This document shows, piece after piece, positions 12,769 through 20,149 of a DNA stretch of 20,149 nt. The number at the start of each line of letters is the position of its first letter. Position 1 is the first letter of the stretch. The stretch covers positions 1-20,149 of IMG/VR virus record IMGVR_UViG_3300029319_000683, one strand, 5' to 3'. The notes under the pieces were generated by a model. The model saw nothing but the letters and a program-made list of their open reading frames with translations, was not told where the DNA came from and ran no database searches. Both the position numbers and the translations under genes were made by a program. This DNA is from a virus.

Positions 12769-13289
12769 CAGTAGTAGATGACTTCTTAGATGAAGAAGAA
12801 TTTAAAATTGTAAAAGATTTGTTTTATCATCCTGAAACAACTTGGTTTATAGGAACAGGTATTTCGGATTCAGATCAAACAATGAATGAATTTAATCCTT
12901 TAGATAACTGGTATTTAGTTCATACTGTATATAATGCGTATGAACCTCAAAGTAATGCTTGGAATCAATTAGCAGGAATCTTTATTCCTAAAATGAAACA
13001 AAGATTAGGCATTCAATTTCAAGCTTTAACAAGGATAAAAGCTAACTGCTACCCCCATACACATGTATTACAAGAACATCCTTTTCATGTTGACTCACAC
13101 GATCAGCATGGATTACAAGGAGCAGTATTCTCACTAAATACTTGTGATGGTTACACAGCATTTATTGATGGTACAAAGGTAGATAGTGTTGCAAACAGAA
13201 TGGTATTTTTTGACGCTACGCAAAAGCATCACTCAACATCTACAAGTAATGCACCACAAAGAATGAACATCAACTTTAACTTTTTATGA
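12753..13289 (+). CDS. 2-oxoglutarate/Fe(II)-dependent oxygenase-like protein
   Basis: This 178-residue protein is of the type common in marine phages. It opens with the usual 'VVDDFLDEEEFKIVKDLF' segment and carries HVD (H112, D114), H159/H160 in ATQKHHST, and R170 in QRMNINFNF, the metal triad and 2-oxoglutarate Arg of this fold. Between them are the strands LQGAVFSLN and GYTAFIDG. The substrate is unknown. T4-like cyanophages carry many such genes, with suggested roles in nucleotide or protein hydroxylation. It overlaps the upstream oxygenase by 16 bases and directly abuts the primase-helicase (stop 13289, start 13290). AT-rich codon use is shared with its partner gene and with the third oxygenase at 18.8 kb. 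Confidence 0.85.
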   Translation: MPADITVVDDFLDEEEFKIVKDLFYHPETTWFIGTGISDSDQTMNEFNPLDNWYLVHTVYNAYEPQSNAWNQLAGIFIPKMKQRLGIQFQALTRIKANCYPHTHVLQEHPFHVDSHDQHGLQGAVFSLNTCDGYTAFIDGTKVDSVANRMVFFDATQKHHSTSTSNAPQRMNINFNFL

Positions 13290-14846
13290 ATGGCTGAGTT
13301 CATAAGACATGAGCCATGCGAAGTGTGTGGCTCCTCTGATGCAAAGGCTATTTATGATGATGGCAATACATTTTGTTTTAGCTGTCAAACATTAACAAAA
13401 GCAGATAATCACACACATCACATGACCACCAATGTGCAATTTAAAGGCTCAGCCCAAAGGCTGCAAAAACGAAGAATTAGTGAAGAAACCTGCCAACACT
13501 ACAAAGTCTACAGGGACGGAGAGCTTCTACGCTTCCCTTATTACAGCAGCGACAAAACACTTCAAGGATTCAAAACAAAAACTAAATTAAAAGACTTTAA
13601 GTATGAAGGTAATACTACTGACACTCTTTTTGGTCAGTCTCTTATTCCTTCTACTGGTAAACGCATCATGGTCTACGAAGGCGAGCTCGATGCACTATCG
13701 GGCTGGGAGGCTTACCCGAACTGGGCGCATGTCTCACTTCCTCACGGAGCTGCGTCAGCTAAAAAGGACATACAAAAACAACTTCAACTTTTTCAAGGTT
13801 ATGAAGAAATTGTCCTTTGTTTCGATAAGGACGAAGCCGGTAAGCTGGCGACGGAAGCAGTGGCTGCGCTCTTACCGTCTGGGAAAGTTAAGATTGCTCA
13901 TTTGCCAGACCCGTATAAGGATGCGTCTGACGCATTGCAAAATAATGATGCTGAAGCGATCAGAAAAGCTATCTGGAATGCTTCGCCGTATCAACCGGAT
14001 GGAATAGTAGATGGTAAAAGTCTACTAGAATTAGTAACAAACCCTAGCCCACCATGTGACTTCGAGTATCCCTTTGCTGGTTTGCAAAGACTAACTCATG
14101 GATGCAGATACGGAGAGCTTACTGTTATAAGCGCAGGCACAGGGCAGGGTAAATCAACGCTAACAAGACAGTTGGCAACTCATTTTTTAAACTTAAATGA
14201 GCGTGTCGGGTATATTGCTCTGGAAGAGTCAAACAGGAGAACAGCTTTAGGACTTATGTCTGTAGCTACTGGTAAAGCGTTACATCTTGGAGAACATAGC
14301 AAAGAAACACTACAAGAAGCATATGATTACACCCTCAAAGACTGGAATCTCTACCTTTATGACCACTTCGGCAGTGCTGACCCTGATATTATTTACAGTC
14401 GTATTGAATATATGGCACTCGCGCTCGAAGCAAAAACAATCTTCCTCGACCACTTATCCATATTAATATCTGGTTTAGATGGTGATGAGAGAAAGATGAT
14501 AGACAATACTATGACTAAATTACGTAGTCTAGTTGAAAAAACTGGCATCAAGTTATTCTTGGTATCCCACCTACGTAGAACACAGACAGACAAAAACCAC
14601 GAAGAAGGAGCACGCGTAACTTTAGGACAACTTAGAGGGTCTGCTGCAATATCTCAGCTTGCGGACGAAGTTTGGGGACTCGAAAGGAACCAACAAACGG
14701 AAGCTGTAGACCAGACTATCCTACGTGTACTAAAAAATCGTTACTCTGGAGAGGTAGGCGTCGCATGTCAATTAAAATATAATAAAGAAACATGTAAATA
14801 CGATGAAACTACGGACCCAATTTTCAATCCCAGCACAGACTTCTGA
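13290..14846 (+). CDS. DNA primase-helicase (T7 gp4-like)
   Basis: This 518-residue bifunctional replisome protein has an N-terminal zinc-binding domain (C10, C13, C29, C32), a TOPRIM primase domain (VYEGELDAL with E130, and LCFDKDEAGK with D179 and D181), and a RecA-like hexameric helicase with Walker A AGTGQGKST (282-290, K288), Walker B TIFLDH (383-388, D387) and the H427 'sensor' in VSHLRR. It makes RNA primers and unwinds the fork using nucleotide hydrolysis. M45, just after the zinc domain, sits where T7 has its internal start for the helicase-only gp4B form, but no ribosome binding site is visible there. It is slightly shorter than T7 gp4 (566). It abuts the upstream oxygenase; a small ORF overlaps its 3' end. 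Confidence 0.96.
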   Translation: MAEFIRHEPCEVCGSSDAKAIYDDGNTFCFSCQTLTKADNHTHHMTTNVQFKGSAQRLQKRRISEETCQHYKVYRDGELLRFPYYSSDKTLQGFKTKTKLKDFKYEGNTTDTLFGQSLIPSTGKRIMVYEGELDALSGWEAYPNWAHVSLPHGAASAKKDIQKQLQLFQGYEEIVLCFDKDEAGKLATEAVAALLPSGKVKIAHLPDPYKDASDALQNNDAEAIRKAIWNASPYQPDGIVDGKSLLELVTNPSPPCDFEYPFAGLQRLTHGCRYGELTVISAGTGQGKSTLTRQLATHFLNLNERVGYIALEESNRRTALGLMSVATGKALHLGEHSKETLQEAYDYTLKDWNLYLYDHFGSADPDIIYSRIEYMALALEAKTIFLDHLSILISGLDGDERKMIDNTMTKLRSLVEKTGIKLFLVSHLRRTQTDKNHEEGARVTLGQLRGSAAISQLADEVWGLERNQQTEAVDQTILRVLKNRYSGEVGVACQLKYNKETCKYDETTDPIFNPSTDF

Positions 14847-14949
14847 GCTGGATAAACTAAAAAAACCAAACCCACCCAGTAAACAAGCTAAAAAGAGAGC
14901 AAAGTTTAAGGATAAAACCTATGTCGCAAAGCCAAATGCTCGTCTTTGA
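14803..14949 (+). CDS. Small basic protein bridging helicase and polymerase genes, 48 aa
   Basis: This frame starts 44 bases before the primase-helicase stop and ends 29 bases into the exonuclease part of the polymerase, covering the 74-base gap between them. The product is polar and basic, with LDKLKKPNPPSKQAKKRAKF in the middle, and reads like a real small protein. I have a weak memory of similar short ORFs between these genes in related marine phages. It could affect the replisome, but this is inferred from position only. Confidence 0.55.
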   Translation: MKLRTQFSIPAQTSELDKLKKPNPPSKQAKKRAKFKDKTYVAKPNARL

Positions 14950-15454
14950 TTGCGAAACTAACGGACTATTACATGACGTTTCTGAGGTACACTGCATTGC
15001 CATATACGACGCCAAAAAAGAAGAGACGTTCGTATTTAATAATCAACCTAGTAACACCTACCCAATCACGGAAGGTTTGCATTGGCTCACCTCTGCTGAT
15101 GTCATCGTTGGTCATAATATTATTGGCTACGATTTACCTGTTCTTCGGAAAATTTATCCTTGGTTTGAGTATAGTGGCACTATTATTGATACTCTTGTGT
15201 TATCTAGGAATTACCATCCAAATATGATGGAGATAGATAAGAAAAGAAATGTACCAAGAATGCCACTCCAACTTTATGGTCGCCATAGCTTAGAAGCATA
15301 TGGTTACAGATTAGGAGAATACAAAGGAGAGTTTGGTAAAACAAGTGACTGGAGTGAATGGTCACAAGAAATGCAGGATTACTGCGTACAAGATGTAAAA
15401 GTTACCACCAAATTATGCGAACACTTCCGCCCTTACATGACGCGGATAGGTTAG
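14921..15454 (+). CDS. DNA polymerase, 3'-5' exonuclease part (T7 gp5-like)
   Basis: These 177 residues correspond to the proofreading domain of a family A polymerase. Exo I is VFDCETNG (8-15, D10 and E12), Exo II GHNIIGYDLPV (64-74, N66 and D71), and Exo III YCVQDVKVT (154-162, Y154 and D158). Frame A ends with a TAG at 15452-15454, immediately after CEHFRPYMTRIG. The homologous continuation (ADRLEHRVAEIL and onward) is encoded from about 15436 in the frame one base back. In T7 the two parts are one chain. So this is either a real split gene, a frameshifted product, or a single-base sequence error, for example in the CCC run at 15430-15432. Both domain sequences are otherwise intact. Confidence 0.9.
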   Translation: MSQSQMLVFDCETNGLLHDVSEVHCIAIYDAKKEETFVFNNQPSNTYPITEGLHWLTSADVIVGHNIIGYDLPVLRKIYPWFEYSGTIIDTLVLSRNYHPNMMEIDKKRNVPRMPLQLYGRHSLEAYGYRLGEYKGEFGKTSDWSEWSQEMQDYCVQDVKVTTKLCEHFRPYMTRIG

Positions 15455-16680
15455 AACACCGCGTCGCAGAAATACTAACAGAACAAGAAATACATGGATG
15501 GACATTTGACGAACAGAAAAGTCAGCAACTTGAGTCACATCTCAGAAGAGAGATGGAAGAACTTGTTGAAGTACTTCGGGGACAATTCCCTGTCGTTGGA
15601 GGAGCGTTGTTCACTCCTAAACGAGATAACTCTACACAAGGATATAAAGAAGGAGCAACCTTCCAAAGACTAAAAGAGTTCAACCCAACATCACGAGACC
15701 ATATAGCATGGATACTGACGACACATTTCAAAGTCAAATTGAGCAAGATCACTACGACTGGGAAACCAATTATCGACGAGATTACATTGACGGAGATAAA
15801 TATTCCCTTCTCGAAAGCATGTGCGAAATGTTTGACGATAAAGAAGAAACTTGGAATGATATCCGAAGGCGTGAACGCATGGAACAGGCTTGTTACGACT
15901 AAAGGCAGAATCCACCACAACTGCTCGGTTAGTACGAACACATTTAGATGTGCTCATCGTAAACCGAATTTAGCGCAAGTTCCTGCGGATAAAGAATTTA
16001 GAGAACTATTTACAGCCAGCCCACGTATGGTAATGGTGGGTGCAGACTTGAGTGGTATTGAACTGCGAATGCTTGCACATTACCTTGGCAGATATGACGG
16101 AGGTCGATATGCCGACATATTACTGAATGATGATATACATCAAGTTAACGCTGATAAAATAGGTATCACTCGCCGACAAGTTAAGACCGTGACATACGCC
16201 TTCTTGTACGGTGCAGGCAATGAAAAATTAGGAATGAGTTATGATAACTCTTTACAACCCAAGGAAGCCCGTAAAAAGGGACAAGAGATTAGAGAGGCTT
16301 ACGTATCTGCAATCGAAGGACTCAGTGACTTACTGGGAGCGGTTTCAAATAAGGCTACTAACGGTTACCTCTTGGCATTGGACGGACGAAGGGTGTTGGT
16401 CGATTCACCGCACAAAGCATTAAACTATTTACTACAATGCTCGGCAGGAATTGTTGCAAAGCGTTGGATGGTAATAGCTAACGATGCTATACATAATCCT
16501 CACACACATCAACTAGCATTCGTACACGACGAATTGCAGTATGAAACACCAGAAGAAGATGTTACAAATTTAATGAATCTTCTAGAAAAAGCAGCAGAAC
16601 TAGCTGGCGAATACTACGATTTACGTTGTCCTATCGCTGCCGAAGCAAAGCAAGGCAAAACGTGGGCTGACGTACATTAA
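15415..16680 (+). CDS. DNA polymerase, polymerase domain (T7 gp5-like)
   Basis: This is the nucleotide-adding domain of the family A polymerase. Motif A is GADLSGIELRMLAH, motif B RRQVKTVTYAFLYGAG and motif C FVHDELQ, each close to T7 (DASGLELR, RDNAKTFIYGFLYGAG and VHDEIQ). The domain-typical RLEHRVAEILTEQEIHGWTF opens it and AEAKQGKTWADVH closes it. The frame is open from an ATG at 15358; an ATG at 15415 (MRTLPPLHDADRLEHR) is nearer to the domain boundary, giving 421 residues and a 40-base overlap with the exonuclease frame. Neither ATG has a ribosome binding site, which argues against independent translation. Exonuclease plus this part total about 590 residues, suggesting that nothing is missing beyond the frame change. 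The thioredoxin-binding loop of T7 is shortened. Confidence 0.9.
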   Translation: MRTLPPLHDADRLEHRVAEILTEQEIHGWTFDEQKSQQLESHLRREMEELVEVLRGQFPVVGGALFTPKRDNSTQGYKEGATFQRLKEFNPTSRDHIAWILTTHFKVKLSKITTTGKPIIDEITLTEINIPFSKACAKCLTIKKKLGMISEGVNAWNRLVTTKGRIHHNCSVSTNTFRCAHRKPNLAQVPADKEFRELFTASPRMVMVGADLSGIELRMLAHYLGRYDGGRYADILLNDDIHQVNADKIGITRRQVKTVTYAFLYGAGNEKLGMSYDNSLQPKEARKKGQEIREAYVSAIEGLSDLLGAVSNKATNGYLLALDGRRVLVDSPHKALNYLLQCSAGIVAKRWMVIANDAIHNPHTHQLAFVHDELQYETPEEDVTNLMNLLEKAAELAGEYYDLRCPIAAEAKQGKTWADVH

Positions 16681-16683
16681 CTT

Positions 16684-17433
16684 ATGAAAATATTAATAGA
16701 TTGCGACTATATAGTCTACAAATGCTGTGCAGCAGCAGAAACCGAAATGGATTTTGGAGATGACGTTATAGTTGTCACTTCTAACTTCTCTGATGCTTAT
16801 AAATGCGTAAAAAGAGATTTAGACCGTATTCAATCTGATTTAGGTTCTTTCGATGATGAATTAATTTTGTTTTTTACAAGTCCTCAAAATTTTAGGAAAA
16901 AAATTCTGCCCGAATACAAGGGTCATCGACAGAGAAAAAAGCCCTGTGGATTCAAAAGGGTCATATCAGAATTGAAAAAAAATTATCGAGTTATCCTCAA
17001 GGATACACTTGAAGCTGACGACGCGTTAGGTATTTACGCAACAAAGTACCCCGGTAATATTATTGTCTCTCCTGACAAAGACATGAGACAGATACCCGGA
17101 AAATTATATGACTTCAAAGAGACAGTAAGTATTAGTCCAGAAGAAGGAGCTAAGTGGCACCTAATTCAAACGATGGCAGGCGATAACACTGATGGTTATG
17201 CAGGCGTGCCGGGAATAGGTGTTAAAAAGGCAGAAAAAATCTTTGAAGAGAAAGGATACACATGGAAAGCAGTCGTTGAAACATTTGTAGAAAAAGAACT
17301 GACTGAAGAAGATGCCCTTGTAAATGCAAGGCTCGCAAGAATACTACAAACAAGTGATTACGATCACAAAAATAAAGAACCTATACTTTGGACACCACCA
17401 AGTGACTACACAATTACCAAACAAGATAGCTAG
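16684..17433 (+). CDS. 5'-3' exonuclease (T7 gp6-like, FEN/PIN family)
   Basis: This 249-residue nuclease removes RNA primers and degrades host DNA, feeding nucleotides to the phage. Family acids are visible: MKILIDCDYIVYK (D6, D8), LEADDALG (E110, D112, D113), SPDKDM (D131, D133) and GDNTDGYAGVPGIGVKKA (D167, D170 with the helix-hairpin-helix DNA-binding turn). FRKKILPEYKGHR (70-82) is the usual arch segment of the phage enzymes. Length is near that of T7 gp6 (300), with the C-terminus shorter. The start follows the polymerase stop by 3 bases; the end overlaps nrdA by 32 bases. Confidence 0.93.
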   Translation: MKILIDCDYIVYKCCAAAETEMDFGDDVIVVTSNFSDAYKCVKRDLDRIQSDLGSFDDELILFFTSPQNFRKKILPEYKGHRQRKKPCGFKRVISELKKNYRVILKDTLEADDALGIYATKYPGNIIVSPDKDMRQIPGKLYDFKETVSISPEEGAKWHLIQTMAGDNTDGYAGVPGIGVKKAEKIFEEKGYTWKAVVETFVEKELTEEDALVNARLARILQTSDYDHKNKEPILWTPPSDYTITKQDS

Positions 17434-18805
17434 AACTGGTCGAGTTCAGCAATGGATTGATAATCCAACAAACCGTCTACCCGTAAGCTGCACAATCTTC
17501 AACGTGCAGGATAGTATGGAAGGCACCGATGGAATCGAAGCAAGCTGGCGATTTGTATCGCATGCTCTTAGGTATGGAGCAGGAGTTGCGGTCCACTTGT
17601 CGGACCTTAGACCCAAAGGAACTACAACAAATAAGGGACCTGATTCACTTGTTGCATCAGGACCTGTCTCATTCGGAAAAATTTACTCAACATTAAATGA
17701 AATTCTTAGGCGCGGAGGCACGTACCGCAACGGTGCTGTGGTCCTCCATCTTGATATTAATCACCCCGATATTCTTGAGTTCGTGCAAGCAGAAAGAGCC
17801 GAGCTCCCATGGGTTAAGCGATGTGTTGACCTCACCCCAGAACTCTGGGCTAATACGGAAGCTAGAACAAAGAAGGCAATCCTACGAGGAATTGCAAAAG
17901 GAGATGTTTGGCTCAACAAAATAAAACATGATACAAATGGCAACAGGATTAGAAGCAACGTCTGTCTTGAGGTTTACTTGCCCTCACGTGGCACATGTCT
18001 CTTACAGCACATCAATCTCGGTGCCTGTCTTATCGGCGACTTACGCCCGGCTTTCCGTGACGGCATGTCCGAGCTGTGCAGTCTCCATGGCAGGACAGGT
18101 GTTGGAAAATTTGGAGAGTACCTTAAACCAGAAAACGACAGACAAGTAGGATTAGGAATGCTTGGCTTAGCTAACTTCTTAGCCAACAACAACATTACCT
18201 ATGCCGAGTTTGGTAAGGCTCTTACAGCGACGAATAACGCTGAGCCTTACGAAGGTTACGCGGGATTAGCTGCACGTGAGCTCTTCCTCGGCATACAAGA
18301 GGCAGCTAACATAGCACGTGAGAACAACATGGAACGAGCATTCGCGATAGCTCCTACCGCCAGTTGTTCTTACAGGAGTAGAGATTTAAAGGGCTTTACT
18401 TCTACACCAGAAATTGCACCACCAATTAGTCGAGTAGTCGACAGGGATTCAGGTGAGTTTGGTGTTGAACAGGTAAAATATGGCGACGTTCAAATCGCAT
18501 CCGAGGTAGGATGGGAGACTTACAAGTTAGTAGCAGATCAGATAATGATTATGCTTGATAGAACAGGATTGCTTCATGGCTATAGCTTCAATTCTTGGAG
18601 TGACATGGTGACTTACGATGAGGCTTTTATAGAAGAGTGGCTTAACTCACCACAAACTTCTTTATACTATGCCCTGCAAGTGATGGGAGACACTCAAGAT
18701 AAGACAGATGCTTACGCAGCACTAGAAGATCAAGAGGTTGAAAATTATTTAGCAGACATTATGAGTAACAAACCAGACGAAATGGCTTGTGACTGTCAAC
18801 AATAA
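17402..18805 (+). CDS. nrdA: Ribonucleotide reductase class I, catalytic (alpha) subunit
   Basis: This enzyme reduces ribonucleotides to deoxyribonucleotides. From a GTG start at 17402 it is 467 residues, far shorter than bacterial NrdA (about 760), because the N-terminal ATP-cone and part of the helical domain are absent. Core residues are intact: C30 (LPVSCTIFN) and C199 as the redox pair, N186, C188 and E190 in the SNVCLEV finger loop, the tyrosine pair Y422-Y423 in SLYYALQ that carries the radical in class I enzymes, and a C-terminal C463/C465 pair for re-reduction. An ATG exists at 17324, deep inside the exonuclease gene. I prefer the GTG because VTTQLPNKIARTGRVQQW reads as the proper N-terminus. 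The Tyr pair, plus nrdB downstream, argue for class I although such cyanophage enzymes have often been labelled class II. Confidence 0.93.
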   Translation: MTTQLPNKIARTGRVQQWIDNPTNRLPVSCTIFNVQDSMEGTDGIEASWRFVSHALRYGAGVAVHLSDLRPKGTTTNKGPDSLVASGPVSFGKIYSTLNEILRRGGTYRNGAVVLHLDINHPDILEFVQAERAELPWVKRCVDLTPELWANTEARTKKAILRGIAKGDVWLNKIKHDTNGNRIRSNVCLEVYLPSRGTCLLQHINLGACLIGDLRPAFRDGMSELCSLHGRTGVGKFGEYLKPENDRQVGLGMLGLANFLANNNITYAEFGKALTATNNAEPYEGYAGLAARELFLGIQEAANIARENNMERAFAIAPTASCSYRSRDLKGFTSTPEIAPPISRVVDRDSGEFGVEQVKYGDVQIASEVGWETYKLVADQIMIMLDRTGLLHGYSFNSWSDMVTYDEAFIEEWLNSPQTSLYYALQVMGDTQDKTDAYAALEDQEVENYLADIMSNKPDEMACDCQQ

Positions 18806-19343
18806 ACCTTTTTCACAAAAAATCTTTTATAAAACTAATCCACAATTACCTAAATTAATACTGCAAGAAATGGTTAAGTCTACTGAAAAGTTAGACTATG
18901 TAAAGAGTGAAACCTTTGGGAATCAACCTACATTAAGAACATCATCACAGTATTGGTTACAATGGGATACTTGGATAGCTGGTATCATGCACAATATATT
19001 TATTAGTGCTAACAATGATTACTTTCATTATGACTTAGACCATTTTGAATCTGGCATACAAGTAACTAACTATGAAGTGGGTGAAGAATATAATTGGCAC
19101 ATGGATATGGGAATTGATGAAACCAGATCACGTAAATTATCAATGAGTTTATTGCTAACTGATGATTTTACTGGTGGTGAATTAGAAATCTATGACCTAT
19201 CTATAAATAAAAATGTTATTGTTCCACTTAAAGCTGGAGAAGTCGCAGTGTTTCCGTCGTGGGTACCACACCGTGTTAAACCGGTCACTGCTGGTAGACG
19301 TATAAGTCTAGTGGCATGGATGAACGGACCAGAATTTAAATGA
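18789..19343 (+). CDS. 2-oxoglutarate/Fe(II) oxygenase, prolyl-4-hydroxylase-like
   Basis: This 184-residue protein has the classic PKHD-type signature: YNWHMDMG with H104 and D106, a strand-rich core LSMSLLLTDDFTGGELEIY (117-135), VFPSWVPHRVKPV with H161, and R171 in RRISLVAWMNG. The enzyme would use iron, oxygen and 2-oxoglutarate to hydroxylate an unknown target. The start is a GTG at 18789 that overlaps the cysteine-rich end of nrdA by 17 bases. The stop lies 1 base before the nrdB ATG, so all three are co-translated. It is AT-richer than nrdA and nrdB. Placement between the two reductase subunits is unusual for cellular operons, and a functional link to nucleotide reduction is only an inference. 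Confidence 0.9.
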   Translation: MTVNNKPFSQKIFYKTNPQLPKLILQEMVKSTEKLDYVKSETFGNQPTLRTSSQYWLQWDTWIAGIMHNIFISANNDYFHYDLDHFESGIQVTNYEVGEEYNWHMDMGIDETRSRKLSMSLLLTDDFTGGELEIYDLSINKNVIVPLKAGEVAVFPSWVPHRVKPVTAGRRISLVAWMNGPEFK

Positions 19344-19344
19344 A

Positions 19345-20058
19345 ATGAATCCCTATATAAAACTACTGTCCCGGAAACGTACTTGGACACCCGTACAAAC
19401 ATCTAAAGGAAAATTAAAAGAAGGTGCAGAAGAAACCATCTACCGTGCTCTTGCAATACGCCATATGGAGTTACCAGTTGGCGAGTTCATTACAGAAGCA
19501 CTTGATAAAGAAGTTCCCGACTCTGCCAGAGCACTTCTAGAGTCGAACGTTAAGGACGAGATCAAGCATGATCTTGCTCTTGGCTATATCACCAACGCAC
19601 TAGGCGTCGATGACCAAGCCGAAGCTGAAGCACTGCGCTTACGTGCAGCGTGGGAACAACATCCAGATCACACAATCTGCAAGGCGTTAGTAGCAGAGAG
19701 AGCAATCTTTTTTGTATTACTACCGTTCTTTAGATTCTGTGGTGACGCCGGTCTAAGAACTGTTAGTGCAGATATATCAAGAGATGAGCAAGTCCATGTG
19801 GCAGCTAACTCATTGGTATGTACAGAGCTAGGTCTCAAGCCTAGTCAATCACTAGACAAATTAAGAAAGGCAACTATCAACTGGGTTATGCAACCTTTAA
19901 AACAGAATGCCGATAGATATTTGGACAAAAAATTTTGGTTAGATGCCAGCGACAGACTTATGTACGAAGGCAAAGCACCAGAGTTTTCACAAACTAAGGC
20001 AGCTAGAATGCCTGCATTCTTTGAACACTCAAATGTCAATCTCCCTCAATACTCTTAA
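19345..20058 (+). CDS. nrdB: Ribonucleotide reductase class I, small (beta) subunit, no radical Tyr
   Basis: This 237-residue ferritin-like protein holds the metal cofactor that starts radical chemistry in NrdA. The carboxylate-histidine ligands are visible: probably E42, then E72/H75 in KDEIKHD, E118 in LVAERAIFF, and E148/H151 in SRDEQVHV, spaced as in E. coli NrdB (D84, E115/H118, E204, E238/H241). The residue four after H75, where E. coli has radical Y122, is L79, so a stable tyrosyl radical at the usual place is impossible. Tyrosine-less class I subunits (Ic to Ie types) use other metals or modified residues. Length is well below the 375 of E. coli. Harrison and colleagues (2019) re-annotated a cyanophage P-SSP7 reductase as class I with such a small subunit, and this fits. 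It overlaps the next gene by 26 bases. Confidence 0.88.
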   Translation: MNPYIKLLSRKRTWTPVQTSKGKLKEGAEETIYRALAIRHMELPVGEFITEALDKEVPDSARALLESNVKDEIKHDLALGYITNALGVDDQAEAEALRLRAAWEQHPDHTICKALVAERAIFFVLLPFFRFCGDAGLRTVSADISRDEQVHVAANSLVCTELGLKPSQSLDKLRKATINWVMQPLKQNADRYLDKKFWLDASDRLMYEGKAPEFSQTKAARMPAFFEHSNVNLPQYS

Positions 20059-20149
20059 ACTACACAACGAGAAGCTCGATGATTTAGTTGACGAGTTAGA
20101 ACAGAACTTTGGGTGGAAACCTATTCACCCCAAAGAAGATATAAATACT
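20033..20149 (+). CDS. Hypothetical protein, N-terminal part, runs off window
   Basis: The frame opens at an ATG inside the last codons of nrdB and stays open to the window edge (39 codons). The visible residues are a charged helix (LKLHNEKLDDLVDELEQNFG) followed by W-K-P-I-H-P. I do not recognise the family. The overlap with nrdB is consistent with the coupled gene arrangement in this phage, and the next genes beyond the window in related phages are often small hypotheticals, hli or psbA. Confidence 0.5.
   Translation, partial: MSISLNTLKLHNEKLDDLVDELEQNFGWKPIHPKEDINT

Noticed and set aside
15708-15902. 64-codon ORF in another frame within the polymerase domain
   Set aside because: It is acidic and regular-looking but fully inside conserved polymerase coding sequence without a start signal.
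17324-17401. ATG at 17324 as the nrdA start
   Set aside because: It would add 26 residues encoded within the conserved exonuclease gene that do not look like a reductase N-terminus; the GTG at 17402 gives a better start.
19382-19396. CTTGGACACCCGTAC, 12 of 15 to the published Syn5 RNA polymerase promoter
   Set aside because: It lies inside the nrdB coding start; about half a match of this quality is expected by chance in the window, and no copies occur in spacers.
1-20149. CRISPR arrays, complete tRNA or rRNA genes, insertion sequences, integrase
   Set aside because: No regularly spaced repeats, full cloverleaf, transposase or recombinase motifs were found on either strand.

Overview
The window is part of a T7-like podovirus (Autographiviridae type). 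The gene set best fits a marine cyanophage of the P-SSP7 kind infecting Prochlorococcus or Synechococcus. The support is a single-subunit T7-type RNA polymerase followed by a gp2.5-like SSB, gp3 endonuclease, gp4 primase-helicase, gp5 polymerase and gp6 exonuclease in T7 order, plus a TalC transaldolase after the large terminase, a compact ribonucleotide reductase, and AT-rich coding sequence with every credible gene on the + strand. A SAR11 pelagiphage of the same superfamily is the main alternative. No photosynthesis gene (psbA, hli) and no integrase lies in the window.

Layout. Positions 1-4913 are the right (late) end of the phage map: the tail of an unidentified upstream gene, an HNH endonuclease, a lysine-rich protein, a 323-residue unknown, the large terminase, two small genes and talC. 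Positions 4914-5407 hold no gene but many inverted repeats, a local GC-rich patch and two host-type promoter candidates. Early genes start straight after, so this stretch is probably where the two physical genome ends are joined, as in a circularised or concatemeric assembly of a genome with terminal repeats. Positions 5408-8794 are an early block of twelve small genes, most touching or overlapping end to end, with a rho-independent terminator at about 6.7 kb. Positions 8801-17433 are the transcription and replication module. It carries two inserted 2-oxoglutarate/Fe(II) oxygenase-like genes between endonuclease and primase. Positions 17402-20058 encode the two subunits of a class I ribonucleotide reductase with a third oxygenase-like gene between them. 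A further gene runs off the right edge.

How it works together. Host RNA polymerase probably reads the early block from the promoters near 5.2 kb. The phage polymerase then transcribes the replication genes. Nuclease digestion of host DNA, TalC (pentose phosphate flux) and the reductase would supply nucleotides, and the terminase packages concatemers.

Most unusual: (1) a strand-biased CAAGGACGY motif, nine copies of AAGGACG between 5764 and 7994 in all three reading frames and in leaders; (2) a tRNA acceptor/T-arm look-alike hairpin in the leader of a cysteine-rich early protein; (3) the dense hairpins of the 4.9-5.4 kb junction; (4) a DNA polymerase interrupted by a frame change between exonuclease and polymerase domains; (5) an NrdB with leucine at the radical tyrosine position, in an nrdA-oxygenase-nrdB order; (6) three different oxygenase-like genes in 20 kb.
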